39,800 bases of DNA from Ruminococcus flavefaciens. Lineage in GTDB: Bacteria > Bacillota > Clostridia > Oscillospirales > Ruminococcaceae. Location of the stretch: positions 1-39,800 of the forward strand of contig CACWHY010000032.1 of assembly GCA_902760805.1 (NCBI GenBank), in the 5' to 3' direction. Under the pieces are notes generated by a model. That model was not told where the DNA came from. It saw only the letters and a list, made by a program, of their open reading frames with translations, and did no database searches. Of the stretch, positions 32,129 to 39,800 are shown piece by piece (positions within the stretch are counted from its first letter, which is position 1; each line of letters begins with the position of its first letter). A program made the position numbers and the translations under genes.

Positions 32129-32688
32129 TTGGCGGAGAATGGCCTCGAAGAAAGAGGATCCGCCTTGAAAACCATGACTATTCACAGGATAGTGCGTATT
32201 TTGTTACGGTTTGCACTCACGATCGTCAGCAGCTTTTCGGAATGGGAGAAGCCGTTTTCGTAGGGGCGCACCCATGTGTGCGCCCGCCCACCGGCGCAGA
32301 AGCACTCACGCCGGCTGGAAAGATGGTCGAAAAATGGCTGTATAAGCTGGAAAGCAAGTATCCGGATCATTATATCGATTGCTATGTGATAATGCCAGAT
32401 CATGTTCATTTTATCATTGTTCGCTGCGGCACAGCGGGCGGACACATGGGTCCGCCCCTACCCAATGTTCTTCAGTGGTTCAAAACACAGACTACAAATG
32501 ACTATATTCGTGGTGTGAAGGAAGATACATTTCCGCCGTTCACTGAAAAGGTGTGGCAGCGAAGTTTTTATGAACACATAATAAAAGATCCGCAGGATAT
32601 GCAGGAGATACGCAGATATATTTACGAAAATCCGCTTAAAAAGGCAGCGGAAAAAGAGGAGGAATATCCATGGAACTTAAAAAGATAG
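32125..32688 (+). CDS. REP-associated tyrosine transposase (RAYT, IS200-like Y1 family)
   Basis: A 187-aa HUH single-strand DNA transposase relative. RRKRIRLENHDYSQDSAYFVT is the typical RAYT start (first residues quoted in part); VIMPDHVHF contains the HVH metal-binding pair, FKTQTTNDYIRG carries the catalytic tyrosine, and VWQRSFYEHIIKD is the conserved C-terminal motif. RAYTs cut and join at REP hairpins preceded by GTAG. Two such hairpins lie inside this gene as in-frame codons (32260-32286 and 32435-32461). It is joined to the GNAT gene by ATGA and overlaps argJ by 19 bases, carrying the argJ ribosome binding site in its 3' end. It is intact and could be active or domesticated. Confidence 0.92.
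   Translation: MIGGEWPRRKRIRLENHDYSQDSAYFVTVCTHDRQQLFGMGEAVFVGAHPCVRPPTGAEALTPAGKMVEKWLYKLESKYPDHYIDCYVIMPDHVHFIIVRCGTAGGHMGPPLPNVLQWFKTQTTNDYIRGVKEDTFPPFTEKVWQRSFYEHIIKDPQDMQEIRRYIYENPLKKAAEKEEEYPWNLKR
32260..32286 (+). repeat. REP palindrome inside the RAYT gene, copy 1
   Basis: 27 bases, GTAG followed by an 8-bp stem GGGCGCAC/GTGCGCCC around the loop CCATGT, ending in CCCG. It is exactly nine codons, in frame, encoding VGAHPCVRP in a surface loop region of the RAYT. Confidence 0.9.
32435..32461 (-). repeat. REP palindrome inside the RAYT gene, copy 2, inverted
   Basis: On the minus strand this is identical to copy 1 except at two positions, 10 (C to G) and 21 (G to C), which pair with each other: a compensatory change that keeps the stem. 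It is also 27 bases. In the RAYT it falls after the HVH motif, where the family has a variable loop. Confidence 0.9.
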
Positions 32689-33923
32689 GCAATGTTAAGT
32701 ACATAAACGGCGGTGTTTGCGCCGCTAAGGGCTTTCGTGCAAACGGCGTGCAGTGCGGACTGACTCACGAGGGCGCTATCCCCACTAAGGGCAAGAACGA
32801 CCTGGCTCTCATCGTTTCTGACACTATGTGCAGCGCTGCTGCTGTTTACACCACAAACAAGGTGAAGGGCGCACCGATCCTTGTTACTAAGGATCACATC
32901 TCAGACGGCAAGGCTCAGGCTGTTATCGTGAATTCCGTAAACGCAAATACCTGCAATCCTGACGGCGTTCAGAAGGCTGAGAAGATGTGTCAGCTTGCAG
33001 CAAGCGAGCTCGGTCTGGACGAGAAGGACGTGATCGTTGCTTCTACGGGAGTTATCGGCCAGGTGCTCCCCATTGAGCCCATTGCAGCCGGAATGAAGGG
33101 CCTTGCAGAGGGTCTGACCTACGACGGCAACCCAAGAGCTGTTCAGGCGATCATGACCACCGACACCATGCCCAAGGAGGTAGCTGTTGAGTTCGAGCTG
33201 GGCGGAAAGACCTGCCGTCTGGGCGGAATGCTCAAGGGCAGCGGAATGATCCACCCCAACATGGCTACGACTCTTACCTTCCTGACAACTGACGCTGCCA
33301 TTTCTCCGGAAATGCTCCAGCAGGCTCTGAGCCGTGTGGTAAAGGTCACGCTCAACCGTGTCAGCGTTGACGGAGACACCTCCACCAACGATATGGTATG
33401 CGTAATGGCTTCCGGAGCTGCCGGAAATGCCGAGGTAAACAGCGACGGCGCCGACTATGAGGTCTTCGAGAACGCTCTGTACAACGTCATGCTCAACCTT
33501 GCAAGAATGATGGCTAGGGACGGCGAGGGCGCTACAAAGCTGATCGAGTGCGCTGTTTCGGGAGCTCCCGACGATAAGACTGCCGAGACTGTTGCAAAGT
33601 CGGTCATCACTTCCAGCCTTTTCAAGACCATGATCTTCGGCGAGGACGCCAACGCAGGCCGTATCTACTGCGCTGTGGGCTACGCTGAGGGGGATTTTGA
33701 CATCAGCAAGGTGGATATCGACATTGCATCAAATGCAGGAAATATCGCAGTGGGACGTCAGGGCTGTCTGGTGAAGTTCGATGAGAACAAGGCCAAGAAT
33801 GTGCTTTCCGAGGAAGTTATCCAGGTCATCATCAATATGGGCAGCGGCTCAGGCTCTGCGGTATGCTGGGGCTGTGACCTGACTTATGATTACGTTAAGA
33901 TAAACGGCGACTACCGCTCATGA
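32670..33923 (+). CDS. argJ: Bifunctional glutamate N-acetyltransferase/ornithine acetyltransferase
   Basis: A 417-aa precursor that self-cleaves into two chains. GMLKGSGMIHPNMATTL holds the Ala-Thr cleavage site whose threonine becomes the nucleophile. GVCAAKGFRANGV at the start and VSVDGDTSTND are family signatures. It moves the acetyl group from acetylornithine to glutamate and, in the bifunctional form, also uses acetyl-CoA. GAGGAGG lies 5-7 bases before the ATG, inside the end of the RAYT gene. ATGA overlap with the next gene. Confidence 0.96.
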   Translation: MELKKIGNVKYINGGVCAAKGFRANGVQCGLTHEGAIPTKGKNDLALIVSDTMCSAAAVYTTNKVKGAPILVTKDHISDGKAQAVIVNSVNANTCNPDGVQKAEKMCQLAASELGLDEKDVIVASTGVIGQVLPIEPIAAGMKGLAEGLTYDGNPRAVQAIMTTDTMPKEVAVEFELGGKTCRLGGMLKGSGMIHPNMATTLTFLTTDAAISPEMLQQALSRVVKVTLNRVSVDGDTSTNDMVCVMASGAAGNAEVNSDGADYEVFENALYNVMLNLARMMARDGEGATKLIECAVSGAPDDKTAETVAKSVITSSLFKTMIFGEDANAGRIYCAVGYAEGDFDISKVDIDIASNAGNIAVGRQGCLVKFDENKAKNVLSEEVIQVIINMGSGSGSAVCWGCDLTYDYVKINGDYRS

Positions 33924-34489
33924 GGGCCTTGCAGAGGCTCATCTGGCAGCGGCGCCTGGAAGCAGGGGAGAAGCTCCTGTGGCATGGCGCCGAGGCAAGA
34001 GCCTTCGGCCGCAGCGATCTTCCCATTTGGCCGTTTATAGCGGCAACGGCGCTGCTGGGGTACTTCGTCAGCAAAGACTTCGACTACATCGAGCCCTGGA
34101 GGATATACGGCGGCATCGGCGCTGTCATAATGGGCGCATGGCTCTTTGCGGAGCTGGTGTTCTTCACCGGCATATCCTACTACGCCATTACCGACAGACG
34201 CATAATGGAGAGGTGTCTTTTCCGGGTGACGGAGATACGCCTTTCCGACATCGACTATATCGGAGTTGGCGGCATAATGCGGCACATGAGGGCTCTCCGC
34301 ACGAGCATGGAGCAGGCAAAGGCCGCCGCAGCGGAGGAGCTGGCCGATTTTAGGATACCCGAGCTGCCGGAGGACTTCCCCGAGAATTTCGCAGTTGGAG
34401 CCGGCGATACCGAGATCCAGCTTGCCGTGAAGGACTCCACGGAGCCTGCAAGGATCATCCGAGAAATAATGAGCGGCAAAGAGCCGTAA
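33920..34489 (+). CDS. Membrane protein with PH-like domain, unknown role
   Basis: A 189-aa protein. Two hydrophobic helices (about residues 38-50 and 66-84) follow a basic N-terminal segment. YYAITDRRIMERCLFRVTEIRLSDID (read YYAITDRRIM) resembles bacterial PH-domain proteins of the YdbS/YvbH type. The C-terminal part is Ala- and Glu-rich and helical. ATGA overlap with argJ, and 12 bases to argB. No connection to arginine synthesis is known. Confidence 0.75.
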   Translation: MRALQRLIWQRRLEAGEKLLWHGAEARAFGRSDLPIWPFIAATALLGYFVSKDFDYIEPWRIYGGIGAVIMGAWLFAELVFFTGISYYAITDRRIMERCLFRVTEIRLSDIDYIGVGGIMRHMRALRTSMEQAKAAAAEELADFRIPELPEDFPENFAVGAGDTEIQLAVKDSTEPARIIREIMSGKEP

Positions 34490-34501
34490 AGGAGTAAAAA
34501 A

Positions 34502-35371
34502 ATGGAACAGAATATCTCAAACCGGGATAAATCGCAGGTGCTCATCGACGCCCTGCCCTATATACAGAAGTACAACAACAAGATCCTCGTGGTGAAGTAC
34601 GGCGGAAATGCCATGACCAACGACGAGCTGAAGGACGCTGTTATGAAGGACATCGTGCTGCTTTCCCTCATCGGAGTGAAGGTGGTGCTGGTACACGGCG
34701 GCGGCCCTGAGATCAACGAGATGCTCAAGAAGCTGAACATCGAGAGCAAGTTCATCAACGGCCTGCGCTACACCGACGAGCAGACCATCGACGTGGTGAA
34801 AATGGTGCTGGCTGGCAAGGTCAACAAGGAGCTTGTGCAGCTTCTTGCTCAGCACGACGGAAAGGCTGTTGGCCTTTGCGGAATAGACGGCGAGATGCTC
34901 CTTGCGGAGAAGAAGACCACCGAGGACGGCCAGGATCTTGGCTATGTGGGCGAGATCACTTCCGTCAACACCAAGCCTATCCTTGACGCTCTGGCAAACG
35001 GCAACGTTCCTGTTATCGCAACCGTTGCAACTGACAAGCAGGGCAACACATACAATATCAATGCAGACACAGCTGCTGCCCGTATCGCCGCAGAGCTGGG
35101 CGCAGAAAATCTGATCCTCATGACCGACATCGCCGGCCTTCTGAGAGACAAGGACGACCCCTCGACTCTCATTCCCGAGGTCAATGTCAGCGAGGTGCCC
35201 TTCCTGAAAATGCAGGGTATCATCTCCGGCGGAATGATCCCCAAGATTGACTGCTGCGTGGAGGCTGTCAGACGAGGAGTTGACAGAGCCGTTATCATCG
35301 ACGGAAGAGTTCCCCACTCGATCCTCATCGAGATACTCTCCAGCGAAGGTATCGGCACTCAGTTCAAATGA
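34502..35371 (+). CDS. argB: Acetylglutamate kinase
   Basis: A 289-aa amino acid kinase that phosphorylates N-acetylglutamate. VVKYGGNAM, VLVHGGGPEIN and the C-terminal GGMIPKI segment are present. The N-terminal helix before VVKYGGNAM is long enough for the arginine-sensitive hexameric type, so feedback inhibition by arginine is possible. AAAGGAG precedes the ATG. ATGA overlap with the acyltransferase gene. Confidence 0.96.
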   Translation: MEQNISNRDKSQVLIDALPYIQKYNNKILVVKYGGNAMTNDELKDAVMKDIVLLSLIGVKVVLVHGGGPEINEMLKKLNIESKFINGLRYTDEQTIDVVKMVLAGKVNKELVQLLAQHDGKAVGLCGIDGEMLLAEKKTTEDGQDLGYVGEITSVNTKPILDALANGNVPVIATVATDKQGNTYNINADTAAARIAAELGAENLILMTDIAGLLRDKDDPSTLIPEVNVSEVPFLKMQGIISGGMIPKIDCCVEAVRRGVDRAVIIDGRVPHSILIEILSSEGIGTQFK

Positions 35372-36486
35372 GCAGCACACAGAAGACCGGCAGGAATTAC
35401 TTCATCGACGTGGTGAAGCTGGTGCTGACGGTTTTCGTTTTCATCAATCACACTCTGGATTTCAAGGAGGGCACGGTCTGGCCGGAGCGCTTCCTTTACA
35501 CGGGAGGTCTGGGCTGGATCTGCGTCCACTACTTCTTCGTGATCTCCGGATTTCTCATGGTCATGAGCTTTTTCCGGAGAAAGGGCGAGGAGGTCTCTCC
35601 CGGGAAGTCTACCGCCGGCTTCATCTGGCGGAAATTCAGCAGTATCGGCCTGCAATACTACGCAGCCCTGATCCCGGCGGTGGGAGTGTACCTTTACACG
35701 ATCCGGGACCGGCTGAGCCTGGGGTACCTGAGCAATTTCAGCTTCCACCTGATCCCGGAGCTGCTGCTGATCAACCGTGTGGGCATCGACCCCCTTTACG
35801 TCAACCTTCCTACCTGGTATATCCAGTGTATGCTGATCTGCATGATCCCGCTGTACTGCCTGCTTTGCAGGAACAGCCGGATCTTCCTGAACGTTATCGC
35901 CCCACTGGGAGCGCTGCTGGGACTTTCCTTCATGTTCAGACAGGACAGCATCTTCATCGGCGCCAAGGGACAGGATCTGCTCCTGACCAACGGCCTGATC
36001 CGTGGCTTCACAGGACTGCTTTGCGGCTGCTGCGGATACATTATATATGAGAAGCTGAAAAATGCGGAGCTGACCAAGGCTCAGCGCAGGCTCTTTTCGG
36101 CGGTGGAGATCCTTTTGTACCTGTGGATGTTCACGGGCTGCTTCACCGGTCATGCCGACACCAAGGGACACTTCCTGGCAATGCTGCTGATCCCTCCGGC
36201 GACTGCCCTCACCTTCAGCGGCGTCGGGATCACGGGGAAGCTGTTCACCTGGCAGGGGTTTAGCCGGCTGGGAGGCCTTAGCCTTGCACTTTACCTGAAC
36301 AACTGGTCCGCAAGGCGCATAGTCATGGTATTCTTCCCGGGGATGAGCTGGGCAAGATCCACGGCTTACATGGCAGCCTTCACCCTGGGACTCTGCCTGA
36401 TCTACTGGCTGATCTTAGCAGTTTGCAGAGCTCTTTGGAGAAGAGGACTGAAGGAGATCTTCACCCTAAAGGGCAGATCTGAATAA
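35368..36486 (+). CDS. Acyltransferase 3 family membrane protein
   Basis: A 372-aa protein with about ten transmembrane helices. YFIDVVKLVLTVFVFINHTLDF (read FIDVVKLVLTVFVFINH) contains the catalytic histidine of the family. Such proteins O-acylate surface sugars, peptides or antibiotics at the membrane. ATGA overlap with argB places it in the arg transcript, though its function probably lies in envelope modification. The substrate is unknown. Confidence 0.88.
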   Translation: MSSTQKTGRNYFIDVVKLVLTVFVFINHTLDFKEGTVWPERFLYTGGLGWICVHYFFVISGFLMVMSFFRRKGEEVSPGKSTAGFIWRKFSSIGLQYYAALIPAVGVYLYTIRDRLSLGYLSNFSFHLIPELLLINRVGIDPLYVNLPTWYIQCMLICMIPLYCLLCRNSRIFLNVIAPLGALLGLSFMFRQDSIFIGAKGQDLLLTNGLIRGFTGLLCGCCGYIIYEKLKNAELTKAQRRLFSAVEILLYLWMFTGCFTGHADTKGHFLAMLLIPPATALTFSGVGITGKLFTWQGFSRLGGLSLALYLNNWSARRIVMVFFPGMSWARSTAYMAAFTLGLCLIYWLILAVCRALWRRGLKEIFTLKGRSE

Positions 36487-36535
36487 AAAAATTACTTTGT
36501 AAACGAAAAATTTACGCATTTTGCCTCTCCGGTTA

Positions 36536-36565
36536 TTGATTTAATGACCAAAACAGCGTTATAAT
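36536..36565 (+). promoter_or_regulatory. Internal promoter before argD
   Basis: TTGATT at 36536-36541, 18 bases, TATAAT at 36560-36565. A second TATAAT at 36576-36581 has no good -35 box. A GTAAA...TTTAC inverted repeat (36499-36515) lies just upstream and could be an operator or a weak terminator. Confidence 0.6.
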
Positions 36566-36600
36566 TATAGTGTGGTATAATGCGCAGAGGAGAATGCTGT

Positions 36601-36616
36601 ACCGGCTTGAGCCGGA
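36601..36616 (+). promoter_or_regulatory. Leader hairpin before argD
   Basis: ACCGGC-TTGA-GCCGGA: a 5-bp stem with a tetraloop, 3 bases before AAGGAG. It shares its stem with the argG leader hairpin at 27123-27138. Confidence 0.55.
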
Positions 36617-36632
36617 GATAAGGAGCTATACC

Positions 36633-37811
36633 ATGAGCAAGAGCGAGAATGTTATCAAAAAATTTGACAATAGCGTTATGCACTCCTACGGAAGATATCC
36701 GCTGGTCTTAGAGCACGGCGAGGGAAGAACTGCCTGCGATGAGGACGGCAAGAGATACATCGACTTTGGCAGCGGTATCGGCACGAATAGCCTGGGCTAC
36801 TGTGATGAGGAGTGGGCTGACGCTGTTTGCGCACAGGTGAGAAAGCTCCAGCATAATTCCAACTATTACTATACTTCTGTTCAGGCTGATTTCGCTGAAA
36901 CTCTCTGCAAGTCAACAGGCTACAGCAAGGTCTTCTTCGGAAACAGCGGCGCAGAGGCTAATGAGTGCGCTATCAAGATCGCAAGGAAGTACAGCTTCGA
37001 CAAGTACGGCAAGGGCAGACATACGATCATCACTCTGGTGAATTCCTTCCACGGAAGGACCATCGCTACCCTTTCTGCAACCGGTCAGGAGGTCTTCCAT
37101 AACTACTTTTTCCCCTTCCTGGATGGGTTTGTCAACGTTACCGCCAACGATATCGACGACCTGAAGGCCAAGCTGGATGATACGGTCTGCGCTGTTATGC
37201 TGGAGTATATCCAGGGCGAGGGCGGCGTTAATTCCCTTGATCAGGAGTTCGTGGACGCTGTTTATGAGCTCTGCGGACAGAAGGACGTTCTGGTGATCGC
37301 CGATGAGATACAGACCGGCGTAGGCAGAACAGGAAAGCTCCTTGCAGGCGATTGGTTTGGCAAAAAGGCCGACATTACCACTCTTGCAAAGGGCATTGCC
37401 GGCGGACTTCCCATGGGAGCCTGCCTTGTGAACGAAAAACTCAGCCAGGTGCTCACTCCCGGAACTCACGGCTCTACCTTCGGCGGAAACCCTGTTTCCT
37501 GCGCAGGCGGACTTGTGGTGTTCGGCAGAGTAGCAAACGAGAGCTTCCTCTCCGGCGTTCAGGCAAAGGCGGCCATGATCCGGGAAAAGCTCAGCACCTG
37601 CAATGAGGTGGCCGGCGTCAGCGGTATAGGACTGATGGTGGGCATCTCGCTTAAAACTAAAAAGGCCGGAGATGTGGCGAAGGAGGCTCTTAACAGGGGA
37701 CTTCTCGTTCTTACGGCCAAGGAAAAGGTCAGACTGCTCCCTCCGCTTACCATTACCGAAAGCGAGCTTAGTGAGGGACTAGATATACTAATAGGCATAC
37801 TGGAGGAATAA
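36633..37811 (+). CDS. argD: Acetylornithine aminotransferase
   Basis: A 392-aa class III PLP aminotransferase. FGNSGAEANE binds cofactor phosphate, VIADEIQTGVGRTG contains the PLP-ring aspartate, and TLAKGIAGGLPMGA contains the Schiff-base lysine. The frame extends to 36570, but the ATG at 36633 has AAGGAG 7 bases upstream and gives the usual start; the extra 21 codons would run through the leader hairpin. Confidence 0.95.
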   Translation: MSKSENVIKKFDNSVMHSYGRYPLVLEHGEGRTACDEDGKRYIDFGSGIGTNSLGYCDEEWADAVCAQVRKLQHNSNYYYTSVQADFAETLCKSTGYSKVFFGNSGAEANECAIKIARKYSFDKYGKGRHTIITLVNSFHGRTIATLSATGQEVFHNYFFPFLDGFVNVTANDIDDLKAKLDDTVCAVMLEYIQGEGGVNSLDQEFVDAVYELCGQKDVLVIADEIQTGVGRTGKLLAGDWFGKKADITTLAKGIAGGLPMGACLVNEKLSQVLTPGTHGSTFGGNPVSCAGGLVVFGRVANESFLSGVQAKAAMIREKLSTCNEVAGVSGIGLMVGISLKTKKAGDVAKEALNRGLLVLTAKEKVRLLPPLTITESELSEGLDILIGILEE

Positions 37812-37813
37812 CA

Positions 37814-38284
37814 ATGGAGTTGATGATACACACCAAGGGCAGCAAGTATACAGCTGTGGATAAGAAGGATAGGACTATATATACTGTGAAGAAAAAAGGC
37901 TTCGGAGCACCGAGGTACCTCCTTCTTGATGCCAGCAATTATCAGCTGTACTCCCTTTTGCAGACGGGCGATGACAGAAAGCCTACCTTTAGTCTCACCC
38001 ATAATGAGGCCGGTTTTATAAATCTGACCTGCAAATCGCTGTTCCTGGATCCCACTATCCTGGCCGAGGGAAAGGATGCTGTGTATCAGATTGCCAGCAA
38101 GGATCACAGGGACTTCACCGTGATAAAGGACGGCACAGCTATCGGCACTATCAAGACTCTCCTGACTGTTGCGGGGGATCTTGAGTACGAGGTACAGATC
38201 GATGACAAGTTCTTTGATGACTATATGATACTCTTTGTAGTTGCGGTAGACCGCACCTTCGGCGATATGAATAAATCAAAATAA
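37814..38284 (+). CDS. Small β-rich protein, possibly LURP-one/Tubby-like
   Basis: A 156-aa soluble protein 2 bases after argD. The alternating pattern KYTAVDKKDRTIYTVKKK, PRYLLLDASNYQLYSL and DFTVIKDGTAIGTIKTLL recalls the LURP-one/Tubby C-terminal barrel, in which short strands alternate with charged turns. This is a fold-level guess only. It is followed closely by argF, so it belongs to the same transcript. Confidence 0.65.
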   Translation: MELMIHTKGSKYTAVDKKDRTIYTVKKKGFGAPRYLLLDASNYQLYSLLQTGDDRKPTFSLTHNEAGFINLTCKSLFLDPTILAEGKDAVYQIASKDHRDFTVIKDGTAIGTIKTLLTVAGDLEYEVQIDDKFFDDYMILFVVAVDRTFGDMNKSK

Positions 38285-38305
38285 GTTAATCGAAAGGATA
38301 AGACC

Positions 38306-39211
38306 ATGAAGCACTTACTTAAAATGTTAGATCTCAGCACTGAGGAGATCATTGACATACTCAACCTTGCCGACCAGCTCAAATACGAGCTCAAGCACGG
38401 CATACCACACCCAAGGCTCCAGGGAAAGACCCTGGGAATGATCTTCCAGAAGGCATCTACCCGTACCCGTGTTTCCTTTGAAACAGGTATGTATCAGCTG
38501 GGCGGCTATCCGCTGTTCCTCTCCTCTAACGACCTCCAGATCGGAAGAGGCGAGCCTGTGCAGGATACAGCCCGTGTTCTCTCACGTTACCTCGACGGCA
38601 TCATGATCCGTACCTTCGAGCAGAAGGAGGTAGAGGATCTGGCTCAGTACGGAAATATCCCGATAATCAACGGCCTGACAGACTTCTGTCACCCTTGCCA
38701 GGTGCTGGCTGACCTTATGACTATCCGTGAGTTCAAGGGCAGCTTCGACGGCAAGAAGATGTGCTTTATCGGTGACGGAAACAATATGGCGAACTCCCTG
38801 ATCGTTGGCTGCCTGAAGGTGGGCATGGAAGTTGCTATAGCTTGTCCTGACGACTATCAGCCCCCCAAGGAGATCCTGGATTTCGCAGCAGGCTACGGCG
38901 ATAAGTTCACAATGACAAACGTGCCTCTTGAGGCTGCTAAGGACTGCGATGTGCTGATCACCGATGTTTGGGCCTCAATGGGACAGGAAGGCGAGGCCGA
39001 GAAGCGCCGCAAGGCATTCGCAGGCTATCAGATCAACGACGAGCTCATGGCTGTGGCTAAGCCCGATGCGATGGTGCTCCACTGCTTGCCGGCTCACCGT
39101 GAGGAGGAGATCACAGAGAAGGTCTTCGAGGCTCACGCAAACGAGATCTTTGAGGAGGCTGAAAACCGCCTCCACGCTCAGAAGGCTGTTATGGTCAAGC
39201 TGATGGCGTAA
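38306..39211 (+). CDS. argF: Ornithine carbamoyltransferase
   Basis: A 301-aa enzyme that makes citrulline from ornithine and carbamoyl phosphate. KASTRTRVSFE is the carbamoyl-phosphate-binding loop, HPCQVLAD is the second, and HCLPAHR is the ornithine-binding motif. Normal length. GAAAGGA precedes the ATG. It is the last arg gene, followed by a terminator. Confidence 0.97.
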   Translation: MKHLLKMLDLSTEEIIDILNLADQLKYELKHGIPHPRLQGKTLGMIFQKASTRTRVSFETGMYQLGGYPLFLSSNDLQIGRGEPVQDTARVLSRYLDGIMIRTFEQKEVEDLAQYGNIPIINGLTDFCHPCQVLADLMTIREFKGSFDGKKMCFIGDGNNMANSLIVGCLKVGMEVAIACPDDYQPPKEILDFAAGYGDKFTMTNVPLEAAKDCDVLITDVWASMGQEGEAEKRRKAFAGYQINDELMAVAKPDAMVLHCLPAHREEEITEKVFEAHANEIFEEAENRLHAQKAVMVKLMA

Positions 39212-39218
39212 GTACATA

Positions 39219-39247
39219 AGCGGACAGTGAAGAGCTGTCCGCTTTTT
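39219..39247 (+). terminator. Terminator of the arg cluster
   Basis: Perfect stem AGCGGACA (39219-39226) with TGTCCGCT (39236-39243), then TTTTT. Confidence 0.88.
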
Positions 39248-39269
39248 CTAAATAGAAAGGAAGAAAAAT

Positions 39270-39638
39270 ATGCTTGAAACGATCCTGGGCGGAGTTGGAG
39301 CGGCGGCGCTGGCAGTGGGCCTTGTGCTGGCGGCGAGGGCGCTGATCTTTATGAACTCCGGGGAAAAGACGGTGGCGGAGGTGGTCTCCTGCACCAAAAG
39401 CCAGAAGGGCTGGTATGCCCCGAAGGTGAGGTATACGGCTTCCGGCATGGAAGTGGAGGCTGTTTCGGCGGTGGAATTCGCCAATGAGATAAAGTCAGGG
39501 GAGCAGCGCCTCATTATATATAATAAAAAGCAGCCGGAGAGCTTTCGTTTTGCGGACTCATTTCGGACGAATTTGGTGGGATATGGGCTGTTAGCTCTCA
39601 TAGGAGCGCTGTTTGTGGCGAGATTTTGGATCTTCTAG
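39270..39638 (+). CDS. DUF3592-like small membrane protein
   Basis: A 122-aa protein with one hydrophobic helix at each end (GGVGAAALAVGLVLAARAL and LVGYGLLALIGALFVARFWIF) and a β-rich middle, TVAEVVSCTKSQKGWYAPKV. This is the layout of DUF3592 proteins, whose function is unknown. GAAAGGAAG precedes the ATG. It follows the arg terminator and has no clear promoter of its own. Confidence 0.72.
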   Translation: MLETILGGVGAAALAVGLVLAARALIFMNSGEKTVAEVVSCTKSQKGWYAPKVRYTASGMEVEAVSAVEFANEIKSGEQRLIIYNKKQPESFRFADSFRTNLVGYGLLALIGALFVARFWIF

Positions 39639-39683
39639 GACAATTTGTACAAATATCTCGATAAATAAACATGAAAGTTTGAG

Positions 39684-39712
39684 TTGACAAATAGGAAAAA
39701 GGGTGATATAAT
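39684..39712 (+). promoter_or_regulatory. Strong promoter at the right edge
   Basis: TTGACA at 39684-39689, exactly 17 bases, TATAAT at 39707-39712: full consensus, as expected for a stable-RNA operon. Confidence 0.85.
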
Positions 39713-39800
39713 AATTAAGTCGCCTGATGAGGACGACGAAAACAGCACCTTGAAAACAGAACAATGCAAGAAAAAGTAACGACCCTTGAGATTCCTTTTT
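39713..39800 (+). other. Probable leader of an rRNA (or tRNA) operon
   Basis: No reading frame with a ribosome binding site follows the promoter. CACCTTGAAAACAGAACA (39747-39764) and AAAAAGTAACGACC resemble the boxA-like segments found in Firmicutes rRNA operon leaders and 16S-23S spacers. The mature RNA would start beyond the window. Confidence 0.5.

Noticed and set aside
39719-39746. A hammerhead-ribozyme-like core (CTGATGAG ... CGAAAAC) in the right-edge leader
   Set aside because: The bases between the two motifs can form at most one or two pairs for stem II, and no sequence nearby closes stem III with a cleavage site. Probably coincidence in an rRNA-type leader.

Overview
The window reads as a chromosome segment of a Gram-positive, spore-forming anaerobe of the Ruminococcus/Oscillospiraceae type. 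This rests on spoVAD-spoVAE genes, an [FeFe]-hydrogenase maturase (hydF), L-lactate dehydrogenase, a secreted leucine-rich-repeat protein with a type I dockerin (cellulosome biology), TTGACA/TATAAT promoters with 16-18 base spacers, and strong AGGAGG ribosome binding sites. The assignment is inferred from gene content; no rRNA gene is present to confirm it. The bulk is moderately GC-rich; bases 1-4300 are visibly AT-rich and look acquired.

Bases 1-4600 are the end of a genomic island. They hold the 3' end of a tyrosine integrase, a two-gene SIR2-HerA antiphage module with its own promoter and terminator, a relic of the 3' end of a second, related integrase, and then two minus-strand tRNA genes (Glu, and a Met with imperfect stems). 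Bases 4700-9100 are housekeeping: a flavin-binding PNPOx-like protein, a large M16C metallopeptidase and an EamA transporter. Bases 9150-15955 are a surface-polysaccharide operon (coiled-coil protein, two glycosyltransferases, Wzm/Wzt-type ABC exporter, CPCC protein). Bases 15955-20070 carry spoVAD-spoVAE behind a forespore-type promoter, followed by a Ca2+-type P-ATPase and, convergently, a solitary mazF.

Bases 20560-21315 are an intergenic array of REP-like palindromes, each starting with GTAG and ordered A-B-C-A-B-C-A, with inverted copies at the right end. Then come an aldolase-family enzyme, the dockerin LRR protein, DUF2809 and hydF genes, and ldh.

Bases 27000-39250 carry the arginine pathway on the plus strand: argG, argH, argC, argJ, argB, argD, argF. 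ArgJ can supply and recycle the acetyl group, so the route from glutamate is complete apart from carbamoyl phosphate supply. The cluster is interrupted by passengers, often joined by ATGA start/stop overlaps: a four-helix-bundle (23S rRNA IVS-type) gene bracketed by complementary heptamer arrays, small membrane proteins, a GNAT acetyltransferase, a REP-associated tyrosine transposase (RAYT) and an acyltransferase. The RAYT gene contains two inverted 27-base REP palindromes as in-frame codons, and these differ by a compensatory base-pair change. The window ends in a consensus promoter and a leader resembling that of an rRNA operon.

The most unusual signals are the RAYT gene with embedded covarying REPs together with the REP superarray 11 kb away, and the four-helix-bundle gene flanked by complementary heptamer arrays.
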